DNA from: Oceanobacillus sp. HTM 045 | GTDB lineage: Bacteria; Pseudomonadota; Alphaproteobacteria; Rhodobacterales; Rhodobacteraceae | Length of the DNA: 64,000 nucleotides | Direction of reading: 5' to 3' | NCBI GenBank assembly: GCA_009733745.1 | Contig: WNWL01000007.1 | Coordinates: 186,001 to 250,000, forward strand | Shown: positions 1 through 8,702 of the stretch, piece by piece | Position numbering within the stretch: the first letter of the stretch is position 1 | How the letters are laid out: each line of letters opens with the position of its first letter | Notes under the pieces: generated by a model | What the model was told of the DNA's origin: nothing | The model's database searches: none | What the model saw: the letters and a program-made list of their open reading frames with translations, nothing else | Position numbers and translations under genes: made by a program

Positions 1-68
1 TCTCCGCCCGTACCGGCCCGGCCGCGAACAGGAGGGCGGCCAGGCATGTCGCGTGTTTCACATCAGCC
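1..68. other. Window edge, no gene seen
   Basis: Short stretch downstream of the last gene of the polyamine ABC operon. I see no convincing start, domain or terminator. It may be the 3' untranslated region of that operon. Confidence 0.5.
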
Positions 69-1151
69 TCATCCGGGGCTCATTCCGCGCAGCTTCTCCG
101 ACCGGCGGCGCAACAGCTCCACGGTCGTCAGCAGCAGGACGGAGATGATCACGAGGATCGTGGCCACCGCAAGGATCGTCGGCGAAATCTGTTCCCGGAT
201 TCCCGAGAACATCTGCCGCGGGATGGTACGCTGCTCGGCGGTCGCCATCTGCAGCATGATCACCACCTCGTCGAAGGAGGTGATGAACGCGAACAGCGCC
301 CCCGAGATCACCCCGGGCAGGATCAGCGGCATCTGCACCTTGAAGAAGGTCGTCACCGGGTTCGCGCCCAGCGAGTTCGAGGCCCGCACCAGCGAGTTGT
401 CGAAGCCGACCAGCGTCGCGGTGACGGTGATGATCACGAAGGGCGTGCCCAGCACCGCGTGGCCGAGGATGATGCCGGCATAGGTATAGGCCAGCGGGAA
501 CCGCTCGGACGGCGGCTGCTCGCCCTCGATGAACCAGTTGAAGACGTTGAAGTCGTTCGAGAAGAAATAGAACATCCCCGCGCCGATGATCACCAGCGGC
601 ACGATCATCGGCGAGATCAGCACCGCCATGATCGGCCGGCGGAACGGCATCTCGTCGCGCGAGAGGCCGATCGCGGCGAGCGTGCCCAGCGAGGTGGAAA
701 GCAGAGTCGCGCAGATGCCGATGAAGAACGAGTTCTTGATCGCCCGGATCCACTGCGCGTTGGCCCACATGTCGGTCCAGAATTCCGAGTTCGGCTTCAG
801 CGTGGTGTCCTCGTCCCAGAACGGGATGATCCACTGGATGGTGCGGATCGCCGAGGTGTAGACCGACTCCCAGACCCAGGCGAGGAACCCGTCCCAGGGC
901 AGCAGCTCGTTGGCCGGCCAGGACGTGCCGTTGCGCAGGATGTCGGCGTACCAGCGCGACGAGTAGGCATCGCTCTCCAGCGCCAGCATCCCCGAGGTGA
1001 AGCTGAAATAGGGCTCCACGTTGAACGACAGCGGCATCACCACGAGGATCGGCGTGATCAGGAACACGAAGATCAGCGCGCAGATCCCGCGGAAGGTCCA
1101 GAACCAGATCTTCTGGCCGGTCGTGGCATATGGGGGCAGCATCTCCGACAT
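69..1151 (-). CDS. potC: ABC transporter permease, PotC-like (polyamine-type importer)
   Basis: Inner-membrane permease of 360 aa, the second of two in a spermidine/putrescine-type (PotABCD) ABC importer. TM1 lies near residues 15-42. The EAA loop that docks on the ATPase is visible as SLGANPVTTFFKVQMPLILP in the C-terminal third, followed by the last membrane segments. Compared with the roughly 260-300 aa usual for PotC, about 90 extra residues, rich in Trp and acidic residues, sit between TM1 and TM2 and should face the periplasm. ATG is preceded by GGGG, and only 4 nt separate it from the stop of potB, so the two are surely co-translated. The substrate is inferred from family and from the nearby agmatinase; agmatine, putrescine or spermidine are all possible. 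Confidence 0.85.
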   Translation of the reverse strand: MSEMLPPYATTGQKIWFWTFRGICALIFVFLITPILVVMPLSFNVEPYFSFTSGMLALESDAYSSRWYADILRNGTSWPANELLPWDGFLAWVWESVYTSAIRTIQWIIPFWDEDTTLKPNSEFWTDMWANAQWIRAIKNSFFIGICATLLSTSLGTLAAIGLSRDEMPFRRPIMAVLISPMIVPLVIIGAGMFYFFSNDFNVFNWFIEGEQPPSERFPLAYTYAGIILGHAVLGTPFVIITVTATLVGFDNSLVRASNSLGANPVTTFFKVQMPLILPGVISGALFAFITSFDEVVIMLQMATAEQRTIPRQMFSGIREQISPTILAVATILVIISVLLLTTVELLRRRSEKLRGMSPG

Positions 1152-1155
1152 CAGG

Positions 1156-2778
1156 TCACCCCAGCTTCATGTTGTCGATGCCGACAATGCGGTCGTAGAG
1201 CCAGTAGAAGAACAGCACGAAGATGAGCAGCACCCCGCCCATCGCCGCCGCCAGCGGCCAGTTCAGCGACCTGCGCATGTGGAAGTCGATGAAGTTCGAG
1301 ATCATCTGGCCGTCCTGCCCGCCGACCAGCGCGGGCGTGATGTAGTAGCCGATGGCGAGGATGAAGACGAGCAGCGCGCCCGCGCCGATCCCCGGCACCG
1401 ACTGCGGGAAGTAGACCCGCCAGAACGCCACCCAGTTGGTCGCGCCCAGCGACTTCGCCGCGCGCAGGTAGCTCGGCTTGATGGTCTTCATCACCGAGTA
1501 GAGCGGCAGCACCATGAACGGCAGCAGGATATGCGTCATCGCGATCAGCGTGCCGGTCTTGTTGTAGATCATCGAGAACCGCTCGTCGCCGTAGCCGGCG
1601 AAGCCCGCGTCGGCCTTCAGCTCGCGCGCCTTCGCCACCGCGGCCTCGACGCCGTTGGCATTGTAGATCGCCAGCATCTCGGTGGCGCAGTCGGTCAGGT
1701 CCGCCGCCGCGCGCTGCGCCAGCCCGTCGAGCGCGCCTTGCCCCTGGTTCAGCACCTGGTTCACGTCGTTGGCGCAGAGGCTCGCCAGCGCTAGCCGGTC
1801 ATAGGCGAGGTTCACGTCGAAGCGGTTGGCTATCTCCTGCCACACGCTGGGCCAGAGCATGTCGCCCAGTTCCGCGAAGCGCAGCTCGGCCCAGACGATC
1901 ATGGAGTTTATCCCGCTCCAGTCGGCCACGTCGTTCAGCACCCCCTGCCCCTGCAGCATCGCGATCCACGCGGTCGTGCGCACCAGGATCGAGGTCCAGA
2001 ACGGCAGCAGCACCAGGATCAGCAGCAGGTTGGAGGTGCGCAGCGGCAGGTTCGCCATCAGCCAGGCCACCGGGTAGCCGAGCAGGATGGTCAGCACCGT
2101 CACCGTGAAGGCGATCTCCAGCGTCCGCAGGAACAGCGTGACGTGGATCCGCCGGTCCTCCGACTGGCGCACGATGTCGCCGGTCGCGGTGTACTTGAAG
2201 TCGAGCGAGGCGGCGTAATAGGCCGGCGTCCAGGCGGTCGAGGCGACCTTGACGGCCTGCCATGTCTCGATGTCGGCCCAGTCCTTGTCGGCCTTGATCA
2301 TCGCGTCCTTGAAGGGCGCCTCCATCCGCGCCGCCTTGCGCGCGGTGGAGGTGAAGAGCGAGCGCGTGCCGGAAAGCTCGCGGTTCACCCGCGTCGCCAC
2401 CCGCCCGATCGGCCGGTCCGGGTGGTCGCGCGCGGCGACGAGGTCGGCGACCATCGCCGCGTACATCTCCTCGGTCGGCTCGCTCTCGCCGTCCCAGTCG
2501 GCCAGCGCCTCGGTCGAGCGCGGCATGAACTTGGCGTACTCGTTGTCGTAGAACCCCTGCACCATGAAGGCGAAGATCGGGATCACGAAGGCGATCAGGA
2601 TGAACAGCAGCAGCGGCGCCACCAGCGCGAAGGCGCGCATCCGGCTGAGCATCAGCGCCTGGCGCAGCTTCTTGCGGAGCGGTGTCCCGTCCGCCGCCAG
2701 CAGCGGCGCGGGCTTCGGCTGCTTCGCCTTGCGGGCCTCGCCGCCCGGCGCGTCGGTTCCGACTTCTGTCACCGCCAT
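1156..2778 (-). CDS. potB: ABC transporter permease, PotB-like, with large periplasmic inserts
   Basis: First permease of the PotABCD-type importer, 540 aa from the ATG at 2778; a GTG four codons upstream is an alternative. TM1 is near residues 45-75. The EAA loop reads SLGATNWVAFWRVYFPQSVP in the C-terminal part, followed by two membrane helices. PotB proteins are usually about 290-420 aa. Here two long hydrophilic stretches, about residues 85-205 and 295-385, interrupt the permease core and should lie in the periplasm, where they could contact the binding protein. It lies between potD and potC on the same strand. A strong hairpin stands in the potD-potB gap. Confidence 0.85.
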   Translation of the reverse strand: MAVTEVGTDAPGGEARKAKQPKPAPLLAADGTPLRKKLRQALMLSRMRAFALVAPLLLFILIAFVIPIFAFMVQGFYDNEYAKFMPRSTEALADWDGESEPTEEMYAAMVADLVAARDHPDRPIGRVATRVNRELSGTRSLFTSTARKAARMEAPFKDAMIKADKDWADIETWQAVKVASTAWTPAYYAASLDFKYTATGDIVRQSEDRRIHVTLFLRTLEIAFTVTVLTILLGYPVAWLMANLPLRTSNLLLILVLLPFWTSILVRTTAWIAMLQGQGVLNDVADWSGINSMIVWAELRFAELGDMLWPSVWQEIANRFDVNLAYDRLALASLCANDVNQVLNQGQGALDGLAQRAAADLTDCATEMLAIYNANGVEAAVAKARELKADAGFAGYGDERFSMIYNKTGTLIAMTHILLPFMVLPLYSVMKTIKPSYLRAAKSLGATNWVAFWRVYFPQSVPGIGAGALLVFILAIGYYITPALVGGQDGQMISNFIDFHMRRSLNWPLAAAMGGVLLIFVLFFYWLYDRIVGIDNMKLG

Positions 2779-2847
2779 GTGTCGCGCCACCCCCGGCTAC
2801 CGGCGTTACGAAAAAGGGACTGGTAAAGGTCCAAACGAATGAGGGGT

Positions 2848-2883
2848 GCCCGCGCCCCCTCCGATGCGGGAGGGGGCGCGGGC
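2848..2883 (-). terminator. Perfect 15-bp GC hairpin between potD and potB
   Basis: Inverted repeat GCCCGCGCCCCCTCC / GGAGGGGGCGCGGGC with a 6-nt loop, beginning 10 nt after the potD stop. No T-run follows on the minus strand. Within an operon such a stem usually blocks 3'-exonucleases or partly terminates, raising the binding protein level over the permeases. That role is inference. Confidence 0.7.
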
Positions 2884-2892
2884 GTCAGGCGA

Positions 2893-3975
2893 TTACTGGG
2901 CGAGCCAGGCGTTGAACACCTCGTTCAGCTCGTCCTGCCGGTCGGCCCAGAACTCGAAGTCGTTCTGGAGCGCGCGGGTGAAGTTCTCCGGCGCGGTCGG
3001 CATGTGCTCGGCCATCGGCAGGTCCGGCCGGTCGGTGTAGTGGCTGACCAGCGCGGCCGACGACTTGCGCGCCGGGCCGTAGGAGATCCACGAGGCCTGC
3101 GCGGCGAGCTGCTCGGTCTCGGTCGAGAACACGAGGAACTGCTTGGCCAGCTCGGCGTTCGGGGCGCCCTTCGGGATGGCCCAGAGGTCGAGGTCCCAGA
3201 TCTGGCCGTCCCAGACGATCTTGAACGGCTTGCCCTCGGCGGCGAAGGCGTTGAACACGCGGCCGTTATAGGCCGTGGTCATCACCACCTCGCCGTCGGC
3301 GAGGAGCTGCGGCGGCTGCGCGCCGGCTTCCCACCAGACGATCTGGTCCTTGATCGTGTCGAGCTTGGCGAAGGCGCGCGCGATGCCCTCCTCGGTCGCC
3401 AGCACGTCATAGACCTCGGCCGGGTCCACGCCGTCGGCGATCAGCGCCATCTCCAGGTTGGCCTTCGGAGACTTGCGCATGCCGCGCTTGCCCGGGAACT
3501 TCTCCAGGTCGAAGAAATCCTCGATCGTGGTCGGGCCCTCGGCCAGCACGGTGGTGTCGTAGGCGAAGATCGTCGACCAGACGATGTTCGCCACGGCGCA
3601 CTCGTGCAGCGTGCCCTCGATGAAATCCTCCTCGGCCGGGGTGCCGTCGGCGCCCGCCGGCAGCATCGACAGGTCGAGCGGCTCGAACAGGCCCTCGTCG
3701 CAGCCGCGGACCGCGTCCGACAGCTCGACGTCGACGATGTCCCAGGTCACGTTGCCGGCCTCGACCTGCGCCTTCACCTCGGCCAGACCACCGTTGTAGT
3801 CCTCCGAGATGATCTGCACGCCGGTCTCGGCGATGAACGGCTTGTGATAGGCCTCGACCTGGCTCTTGGTGTAGGCGCCGCCCCAGGAGACGACGGTGAG
3901 CTGTCCCTCCGCGAGCGCCGCCGACGACAAGGTCGCCGCGCTGACCGCCCCGATCAGGATGTGCTTGAGTTTCAT
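2893..3975 (-). CDS. potD: Extracellular solute-binding protein, PotD-like
   Basis: Periplasmic substrate-binding protein of the polyamine-type importer, 360 aa. The start is the ATG at 3975, preceded by GGGAG, because it opens a Sec signal peptide (MKLKHILIGAVSAATLSSAALA); upstream codons in the open frame are leader. After cleavage the protein begins GQLTVVSWGG, the strand characteristic of family-1 solute-binding proteins (SBP_bac_8 / PotD). The C-terminal half carries the usual W-aromatic motifs such as IVWDGQIWDLDLWAIP. It follows potA by about 70 nt and precedes potB. Putrescine, spermidine, agmatine or a related amine is inferred as ligand from the operon type; the sequence alone does not settle it. 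Confidence 0.88.
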   Translation of the reverse strand: MKLKHILIGAVSAATLSSAALAEGQLTVVSWGGAYTKSQVEAYHKPFIAETGVQIISEDYNGGLAEVKAQVEAGNVTWDIVDVELSDAVRGCDEGLFEPLDLSMLPAGADGTPAEEDFIEGTLHECAVANIVWSTIFAYDTTVLAEGPTTIEDFFDLEKFPGKRGMRKSPKANLEMALIADGVDPAEVYDVLATEEGIARAFAKLDTIKDQIVWWEAGAQPPQLLADGEVVMTTAYNGRVFNAFAAEGKPFKIVWDGQIWDLDLWAIPKGAPNAELAKQFLVFSTETEQLAAQASWISYGPARKSSAALVSHYTDRPDLPMAEHMPTAPENFTRALQNDFEFWADRQDELNEVFNAWLAQ

Positions 3976-4046
3976 TCGGTTACTCCCTGCAATTTCACCC
4001 ATTCTGTCGTCACTGGCCGTCCCCGGGTCAGGGCCGGCCCGCATGG

Positions 4047-5144
4047 TCACGCTGCGTCTAGCGCGCGACAATCCTCGGTCTCCCAGCCGACCCGCACATG
4101 GCTGTCGACCGCGAGATGCTTCTGACCGGCCGCGTTCGGGACCTTGACGATGAACTCGTCGTTGCCCGCGACCGCCATACGGCAGCGTATATGGTCTCCG
4201 AGATAGATCAACTCGCGCACGTGCCCATCGAGCGTGTGCGCGATCCGGGCCTCGTCCGGGTTGATCACCACCCGCTCGGGCCGCACCGACAGGAGCGTCC
4301 GGCTGCCCGGCCCCTCGACGTTGACCGCCAGTGCCGAGACCCGCTCGCCGTCGTCGAGCACCACCTCGGCCACGCCGTCGGTGATCTCCTCGACCTTGCC
4401 GGAGAGCTTGTTGTTCTCGCCGATGAACTGCGCCACGAAGGCGTTCTCCGGCCGCTCGTAGAGGTCGGCCGGCGGCGCGAGCTGCTGGATCACGCCGTCG
4501 TTGAACACGGCGATCCGGTCCGACATCGTCAGCGCCTCGGACTGGTCGTGGGTGACGTAGACCACCGTCACGCCCAGGCTCTCGTGGATGTGCTTGATCT
4601 CGTACTGCATGTGCTCGCGGAGCTGCTTGTCGAGCGCGCCCAGCGGCTCGTCCATCAGCACCAGCTCCGGGTCGAACACCAGCGCGCGCGCCAGCGCGAT
4701 GCGCTGCTGCTGGCCGCCCGAAAGCTGCGCCGGGCGCCGCCCGCCGAAGGCGCCCATCTGCACCATGCCCAGCGCCTTGGCGACCTTCGCCTCGATGTCC
4801 GCCTTGGGCATCTTGCGCACCTGCAGCGGGAAGGCGAGGTTCTCCGCCACGGTCATGTGCGGGAACAGCGCGTAGTTCTGGAACACCATGCCGATGCCGC
4901 GCTTGTGCGGCGGCACCGAGTTGATCGGCTTGCCCGCGAGGCGGATCTCGCCGTGGGTCGCCGTCTCGAACCCTGCCAGCATCATCAGGCAGGTGGTCTT
5001 GCCGGAACCCGAGGGACCCAGCATCGTGAGGAACTCGCCCTTGCCGATGGAAAGATTGAGATCCTTCACAACCAGCGTCTCGCCGTCGTAGCTCTTCTGG
5101 ACCCTCTCGAAAGCCACGAAGGGATTGCCGTCACTCGCTTGCAT
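4047..5144 (-). CDS. potA: ABC transporter ATP-binding protein, PotA-like
   Basis: ATPase subunit of 365 aa energising the polyamine-type importer, cytoplasmic and peripheral to the PotB/PotC membrane pair. Visible motifs in order: Walker A GPSGSGKTT (about residues 44-52), Q-loop in VFQNYALFPHMTV, signature LSGGQQQR, Walker B VLMDEP, and the switch His in VYVTHDQSEAL. The last 110 residues form the TOBE regulatory domain usual in this subfamily. The ATG has GGGG upstream. It is the first gene of the operon, and the 271 bp to the divergent lysR gene hold the control region. Confidence 0.92.
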   Translation of the reverse strand: MQASDGNPFVAFERVQKSYDGETLVVKDLNLSIGKGEFLTMLGPSGSGKTTCLMMLAGFETATHGEIRLAGKPINSVPPHKRGIGMVFQNYALFPHMTVAENLAFPLQVRKMPKADIEAKVAKALGMVQMGAFGGRRPAQLSGGQQQRIALARALVFDPELVLMDEPLGALDKQLREHMQYEIKHIHESLGVTVVYVTHDQSEALTMSDRIAVFNDGVIQQLAPPADLYERPENAFVAQFIGENNKLSGKVEEITDGVAEVVLDDGERVSALAVNVEGPGSRTLLSVRPERVVINPDEARIAHTLDGHVRELIYLGDHIRCRMAVAGNDEFIVKVPNAAGQKHLAVDSHVRVGWETEDCRALDAA

Positions 5145-5273
5145 TCACACGTCCCCTGCCGCGCGGTCGATGGCGCGCCGCATCCTAAACATACGTCTCT
5201 CCGAGTGCACAAGAGCGTTTCAGCGATAAATTGCCCGCGGCCAAGGCAAGTGCCCAAAAAGGCCTTGCATCTG

Positions 5274-5293
5274 CACAACTGTACGCCATTGTG
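5274..5293. promoter_or_regulatory. CACAA-N10-TTGTG dyad in the potA/lysR divergent region
   Basis: Short interrupted palindrome in the 271-bp region between potA (minus) and the LysR gene (plus). LysR-type regulators commonly bind interrupted dyads (T-N11-A class) in such divergent regions, so this is a candidate site for the adjacent regulator. Weak evidence: five-base arms only. No other feature was recognised in this region. Confidence 0.3.
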
Positions 5294-5415
5294 TGCTGAA
5301 ATCCGTGGCATCCCGCGACGGGTATATGTCAGTTTCATGACCCCCCGGGGCAGCTGTTGACAGCACCCACTTCCTCGCTGTCTCTGTTCCGGTCAGATCG
5401 GCGGGGGCGTGTCGC

Positions 5416-6318
5416 ATGGACCGGCTTGGCGAGATGGAAGCCTTCGTGAAGGTGGTGGAGGCTGGCGGCTTCACGGGAGCCGCCAAGCTGGTTGGCATGT
5501 CCAAATCGGCGGTCTCCAAGCATGTCTCGTCGCTCGAAACCCGGCTCGGCGCGCAGCTTCTGCAGCGCACCACCCGCAAGGTCACGCTGACCGAGATCGG
5601 CCAGTCCTATTACGAGCACGCGCTCCGCGCCATCGCTGCGGCGGAGGAGGCCGACAGCGTCGCCTCCGCCATGCAGTCGACGCCGCAGGGCAACCTGCGG
5701 CTCTCGGCCCCGCTCTCCTTCGGCGTCAAGCGGCTGATGCCGGCGATCACCGCCTACCTGGAGGCCTATCCCAAGGTCACGATCGAGCTGGAGCTGGAAG
5801 ACCGATTCGTCGACCTGATGAGCGAGAACTTCGACGCCGCGGTGCGGATCGGCGACCTGCCGCTCTCCTCGCTGCGCGCGCGGCGGATCGGCGAGGTCCG
5901 CGGGATGCTCTGCGCCTCCCCGGCCTATCTCGCCGCCCGCGGCACGCCCGAGACCATCGAGGATCTCGCCGGGCACGAGTTGCTGACCTATTCCAACCGC
6001 GTCCGCAGCGGCTGGATCCTGCGCGGCCCGAAGGGCGAGGAGCGCACCGTGCGCACCGGTCGCCGCCTGATGGTCAACAACGGCGACGCGCTCTCGCAGG
6101 CCGCCGAGGCCGGGCTCGGCATCGTCCATTCGCCTGAGTTCATCTGCCGCGACGCGCTCGACGCGGGCCGCCTGGTCGAGATCCTGCCGGAATCGCGGCC
6201 CGACCCGTTCGGCATCCACGTCCTCTTTCCGCCGGGGCGCCACCTGCACCCCAAGCTGCGCAGCCTGATCGACCATCTCGTGGACTGGATGAAAGAGGCG
6301 GACCGGTCGGGCTCCTGA
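5416..6318 (+). CDS. LysR-family transcriptional regulator
   Basis: DNA-binding regulator of 300 aa, the usual LTTR length. The N-terminal winged HTH reads AFVKVVEAGGFTGAAKLVGM then SKSAVSKHVSSLE at about residues 9-45. The rest is a LysR_substrate (periplasmic-binding-like) effector domain, beginning around residue 90 with NLRLSAPLSFG. This resembles the DmlR/AaeR subgroup of LTTRs. It is divergent from potABCD and followed by an agmatinase-family gene, so it probably controls polyamine or guanidino-compound uptake and breakdown. The ligand is unknown. Confidence 0.88.
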   Translation: MDRLGEMEAFVKVVEAGGFTGAAKLVGMSKSAVSKHVSSLETRLGAQLLQRTTRKVTLTEIGQSYYEHALRAIAAAEEADSVASAMQSTPQGNLRLSAPLSFGVKRLMPAITAYLEAYPKVTIELELEDRFVDLMSENFDAAVRIGDLPLSSLRARRIGEVRGMLCASPAYLAARGTPETIEDLAGHELLTYSNRVRSGWILRGPKGEERTVRTGRRLMVNNGDALSQAAEAGLGIVHSPEFICRDALDAGRLVEILPESRPDPFGIHVLFPPGRHLHPKLRSLIDHLVDWMKEADRSGS

Positions 6319-6899
6319 GAGCCCGCGCCGGCCCGCCCGCGCTGCTGAAACGGGGCCGGAGACCCCGGGCGGCGCGCTGGATGGTTGCTGGAGCCCGTGG
6401 CTCCGCCGGTTTCCCCACCCCGCGGCAAGGCGCGGCCATCCGGGCCGAAAGGCCCGCCGCCACGCTCTGCCGCTGCATCGAACGCCCCCCGCGACGGCAC
6501 CGGCTGAAATTGCCGGGCAATGATCGTCGCTGGCTACCCCCGGCGCGACCGGCCCCGCGTCGCGCAGGCACCGTCCGCCGTCTGAAATCACCCCTCCCCG
6601 GGGCATCTGGCACCGCGAAATGGCGGGCCGCCGTCTGTATTTTGCGCCAAGCGCTTCCTGGATCTGTCCAGCGGGACGCACGCGAATGATCGTGCACCGC
6701 TGCAGGCTCAAATTGGCGGAAAGGTCTCGGAGGATCGGCCCCCCGGCCCTGTCTCCGCTGTCTGTGAGAATAGCCACACGCCCTGAAGCGGAGGTTAATC
6801 GCGGAGAATTTGTTTCGAATCCGCCGGGCCTGCGCCGCCCTGCTGCTTGATCCGCGCCGCCGCCCGCGCGACACCGGGACAGGGAGAACGGAGGCATCC
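6319..6899. other. 581-bp gene-free region before the agmatinase gene
   Basis: Reading frames here are GC shadows with no family resemblance. A CCGGCCC/GGGCCGG-type stem just after the LysR stop could act as its terminator. At 6669-6702 there is a dyad, CAGCG...CACG-N8-CGTG...CGCTG, about 200 bp upstream of the next start. The last 120 bp are less GC-rich and probably hold the promoter of the ureohydrolase gene. Confidence 0.45.
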
Positions 6900-7856
6900 A
6901 TGAGCGGACACGGTTACGAGTCGGGGCGGCTGAACCTGCCCTTCGTCGGCATCTCGACCTTCGGCAAGAATCCCTACGAGCCCGACTGGGACCGGATCGA
7001 CGCCGACGTCGCCATCCTCGGCGCGCCGTTCGACTTCGGCACCCAGTGGCGCGCCGGCGCGCGGTTCGGCCCGCGGGCGATCCGCGAGGCTTCCACCCTG
7101 TTCTCCTTCGGCCATGGCGGCGCCTACGACCACGAGGACGATGTCACCTACCTGCCCGCCGACCGGGTCAGCATCGTCGACATCGGCGACGCCGACATCG
7201 TCCACACCGACACCGCCCGCAGCCACGCCAATATCGAGGCCGGCGTGCGCAAGATCCTCGCCGCCGGCGCCCTGCCGGTGGTGCTCGGCGGCGACCACTC
7301 GGTGAACATCCCCTGTATCGACGCCTTCTCCGACCAGGAGCCGATGCACCTGGTGCAGATCGACGCCCATCTCGACTTCGTCGACGAGCGCCACGGCGTG
7401 CGCACCGGCCACGGCAACCCGATGCGCCGCGCCGCCGAGAAGCCGTGGATCACCGGGCTGAGCCAGCTCGGCATCCGCAACGTCTCCTCCACCGCGCGCG
7501 AGGGCTACGAGGCCGCCCGCGCGATGGGCTCCGACATCCTGTCCGTGCGCCAGGTCCGCAAGCTCGGCGTCGCGGCGGTGCTCGACCGCATCCCCGCGGG
7601 CACGCGCTATTACCTCACCATCGACATCGACGGCTTCGACCCCTCGATCGCGCCCGGCACCGGCACCCCCAGCCACGGCGGCTTCCTCTACTACGAGGTG
7701 CTCGAACTGATCGACGGCCTCGCCCGGCAGGGCGAGATCGCCGGCATCGACCTTGTCGAGGTCGCCCCCGACTACGACCACACCGGCACCACCGCCATCC
7801 TCGCCGCCCAGATCCTGATGAACACGATAGGCCGCGTCCTCCACCACCGGACGTGA
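6900..7856 (+). CDS. speB: Agmatinase / ureohydrolase family protein
   Basis: Binuclear-manganese ureohydrolase of 318 aa (arginase/agmatinase/guanidinobutyrase family) that hydrolyses a guanidino compound to an amine plus urea. The metal-site motifs are all present: GGDHS near residue 125, DAHLDF near 148-153, and DIDGFDPS near 242-249. The ATG at 6900 is chosen because GGAG stands just upstream and the family N-terminus starts there; a longer open frame upstream has no support. Family membership is certain. Substrate (agmatine, guanidinobutyrate or other) cannot be read from sequence, but the polyamine-type transporter and shared LysR regulator nearby favour agmatine or a relative. Confidence 0.87.
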   Translation: MSGHGYESGRLNLPFVGISTFGKNPYEPDWDRIDADVAILGAPFDFGTQWRAGARFGPRAIREASTLFSFGHGGAYDHEDDVTYLPADRVSIVDIGDADIVHTDTARSHANIEAGVRKILAAGALPVVLGGDHSVNIPCIDAFSDQEPMHLVQIDAHLDFVDERHGVRTGHGNPMRRAAEKPWITGLSQLGIRNVSSTAREGYEAARAMGSDILSVRQVRKLGVAAVLDRIPAGTRYYLTIDIDGFDPSIAPGTGTPSHGGFLYYEVLELIDGLARQGEIAGIDLVEVAPDYDHTGTTAILAAQILMNTIGRVLHHRT

Positions 7857-8028
7857 GCGCGGACAACCACACCCGATGGTCAGCGCGAAGGGCCACGACC
7901 GGCCCTGGTCGGGCGTGGTGCTACTTTGGGGATGCTTGATTTATCCCGGCAACCCCTCCCGAGGTTTGAGCCAATTGCAACGTCTGAGAACGCCCGGCCC
8001 CGGGGAGGGCCGGACGTGGCCCGGGCTG

Positions 8029-8184
8029 GTCGCCCGGGCTGCGGCTGATCGGGGTTCATCAATTATTAACGGTTCAAGAACTGGCCAGTGAAACGGCCCC
8101 AGGAACCCATCCCCCCAAGACCCCCGTTTCACCCCTGGCAGTGAACCGCGGCTCCTTTCGGGAACGGGTACCCGCCCGGGCGAC
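8029..8184. ncRNA. Candidate 6S-like structured RNA (strand unresolved)
   Basis: In the 390-bp gap 7857-8246, an 11-bp perfect closing stem (GTCGCCCGGGC at 8029-8039 with GCCCGGGCGAC at 8174-8184) encloses a large internal loop and then a long terminal hairpin at 8070-8148. The hairpin arms are CGGTTCA/TGAACCG, GCCAG/CTGGC and TGAAACGG/CCGTTTCA. Closing stem, open bubble and terminal stem over about 156 nt is the layout of 6S RNA. I did not recognise conserved 6S bases, so it could be another RNA. Two smaller hairpins flank it (7994-8013 and 8182-8195). The rest of the gap contains only a possible agmatinase terminator near 7893-7918. Confidence 0.35.
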
Positions 8185-8246
8185 TTCACGAAGTCACCTC
8201 CGCGGAAGGTCCCCGGACAGGGCGACAATGTCACAGGGGAAGTCCC

Positions 8247-8702
8247 TCAGCCCGCGCGGACGCGGCTGATCTCCATGCCGAAGACCGCGCCGCCGGACAG
8301 GATGTCCAGCTTCTCGATGCGGATGTCGACCCGCCGCGCGCGGCGGTCCGAAAGGCAGGCGGCCGCCACGCGCTCGCCGAAGGTCTCGACCAGCTTCACC
8401 CGCGGCCCCGCGGCCACCCGGTCGATGGCATCGACCAGGTACTCGTAGTTCATCACCTGCCCGAAATCGTCGTCCATCGTTCCCGCCTCGCGCGCCACCT
8501 CCACCGAGATGAAGAAGCGCAGCCGCTGCGTGACACCGTATTCGTGCTGGTAGACGCCGATCTCGACCTCGCGGATCAGGCCGTTGACGAAGATCCGGTC
8601 GCCCTGCGGCGCCGACATCGCCACCGGGGCGGGCTCCGCCGCCGTTCCGGCGCCCGGCTGCTCCGGTCGGTCCTGCGCGGGCGCAAGCTTGCCCTCGATC
8701 AT
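8247..8702 (-). CDS. folB: Dihydroneopterin aldolase family protein
   Basis: Folate-pathway enzyme of 151 aa that would convert 7,8-dihydroneopterin to 6-hydroxymethyl-dihydropterin and glycolaldehyde. The FolB tunnel-fold core starts near residue 34 with GDRIFVNGLIREVEIGVYQHE and carries the family pattern of a conserved Glu and Tyr in the middle (YEYLVDAI) and VETFGERVA. About 30 Pro/Ala-rich residues precede the fold and are unlike typical FolB. The start is supported by GGAGGG upstream of the ATG. Rhodobacterales often have such FolB-like proteins; the aldolase/epimerase activity is inferred. Confidence 0.82.
   Translation of the reverse strand: MIEGKLAPAQDRPEQPGAGTAAEPAPVAMSAPQGDRIFVNGLIREVEIGVYQHEYGVTQRLRFFISVEVAREAGTMDDDFGQVMNYEYLVDAIDRVAAGPRVKLVETFGERVAAACLSDRRARRVDIRIEKLDILSGGAVFGMEISRVRAG

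Noticed and set aside
8029-8184. RNase P, tmRNA or SRP RNA
   Set aside because: I looked for GAGGAAAGTCC/ACAGAA (RNase P), the tmRNA tag and T-arm, and the SRP GGAAGCAGC-type loop; none is present.
7941-8234. 97-codon minus-strand frame in the agmatinase-folB gap
   Set aside because: No SD or family match and it covers the palindromic 6S-like fold, so it is more likely antisense to or part of an RNA gene.
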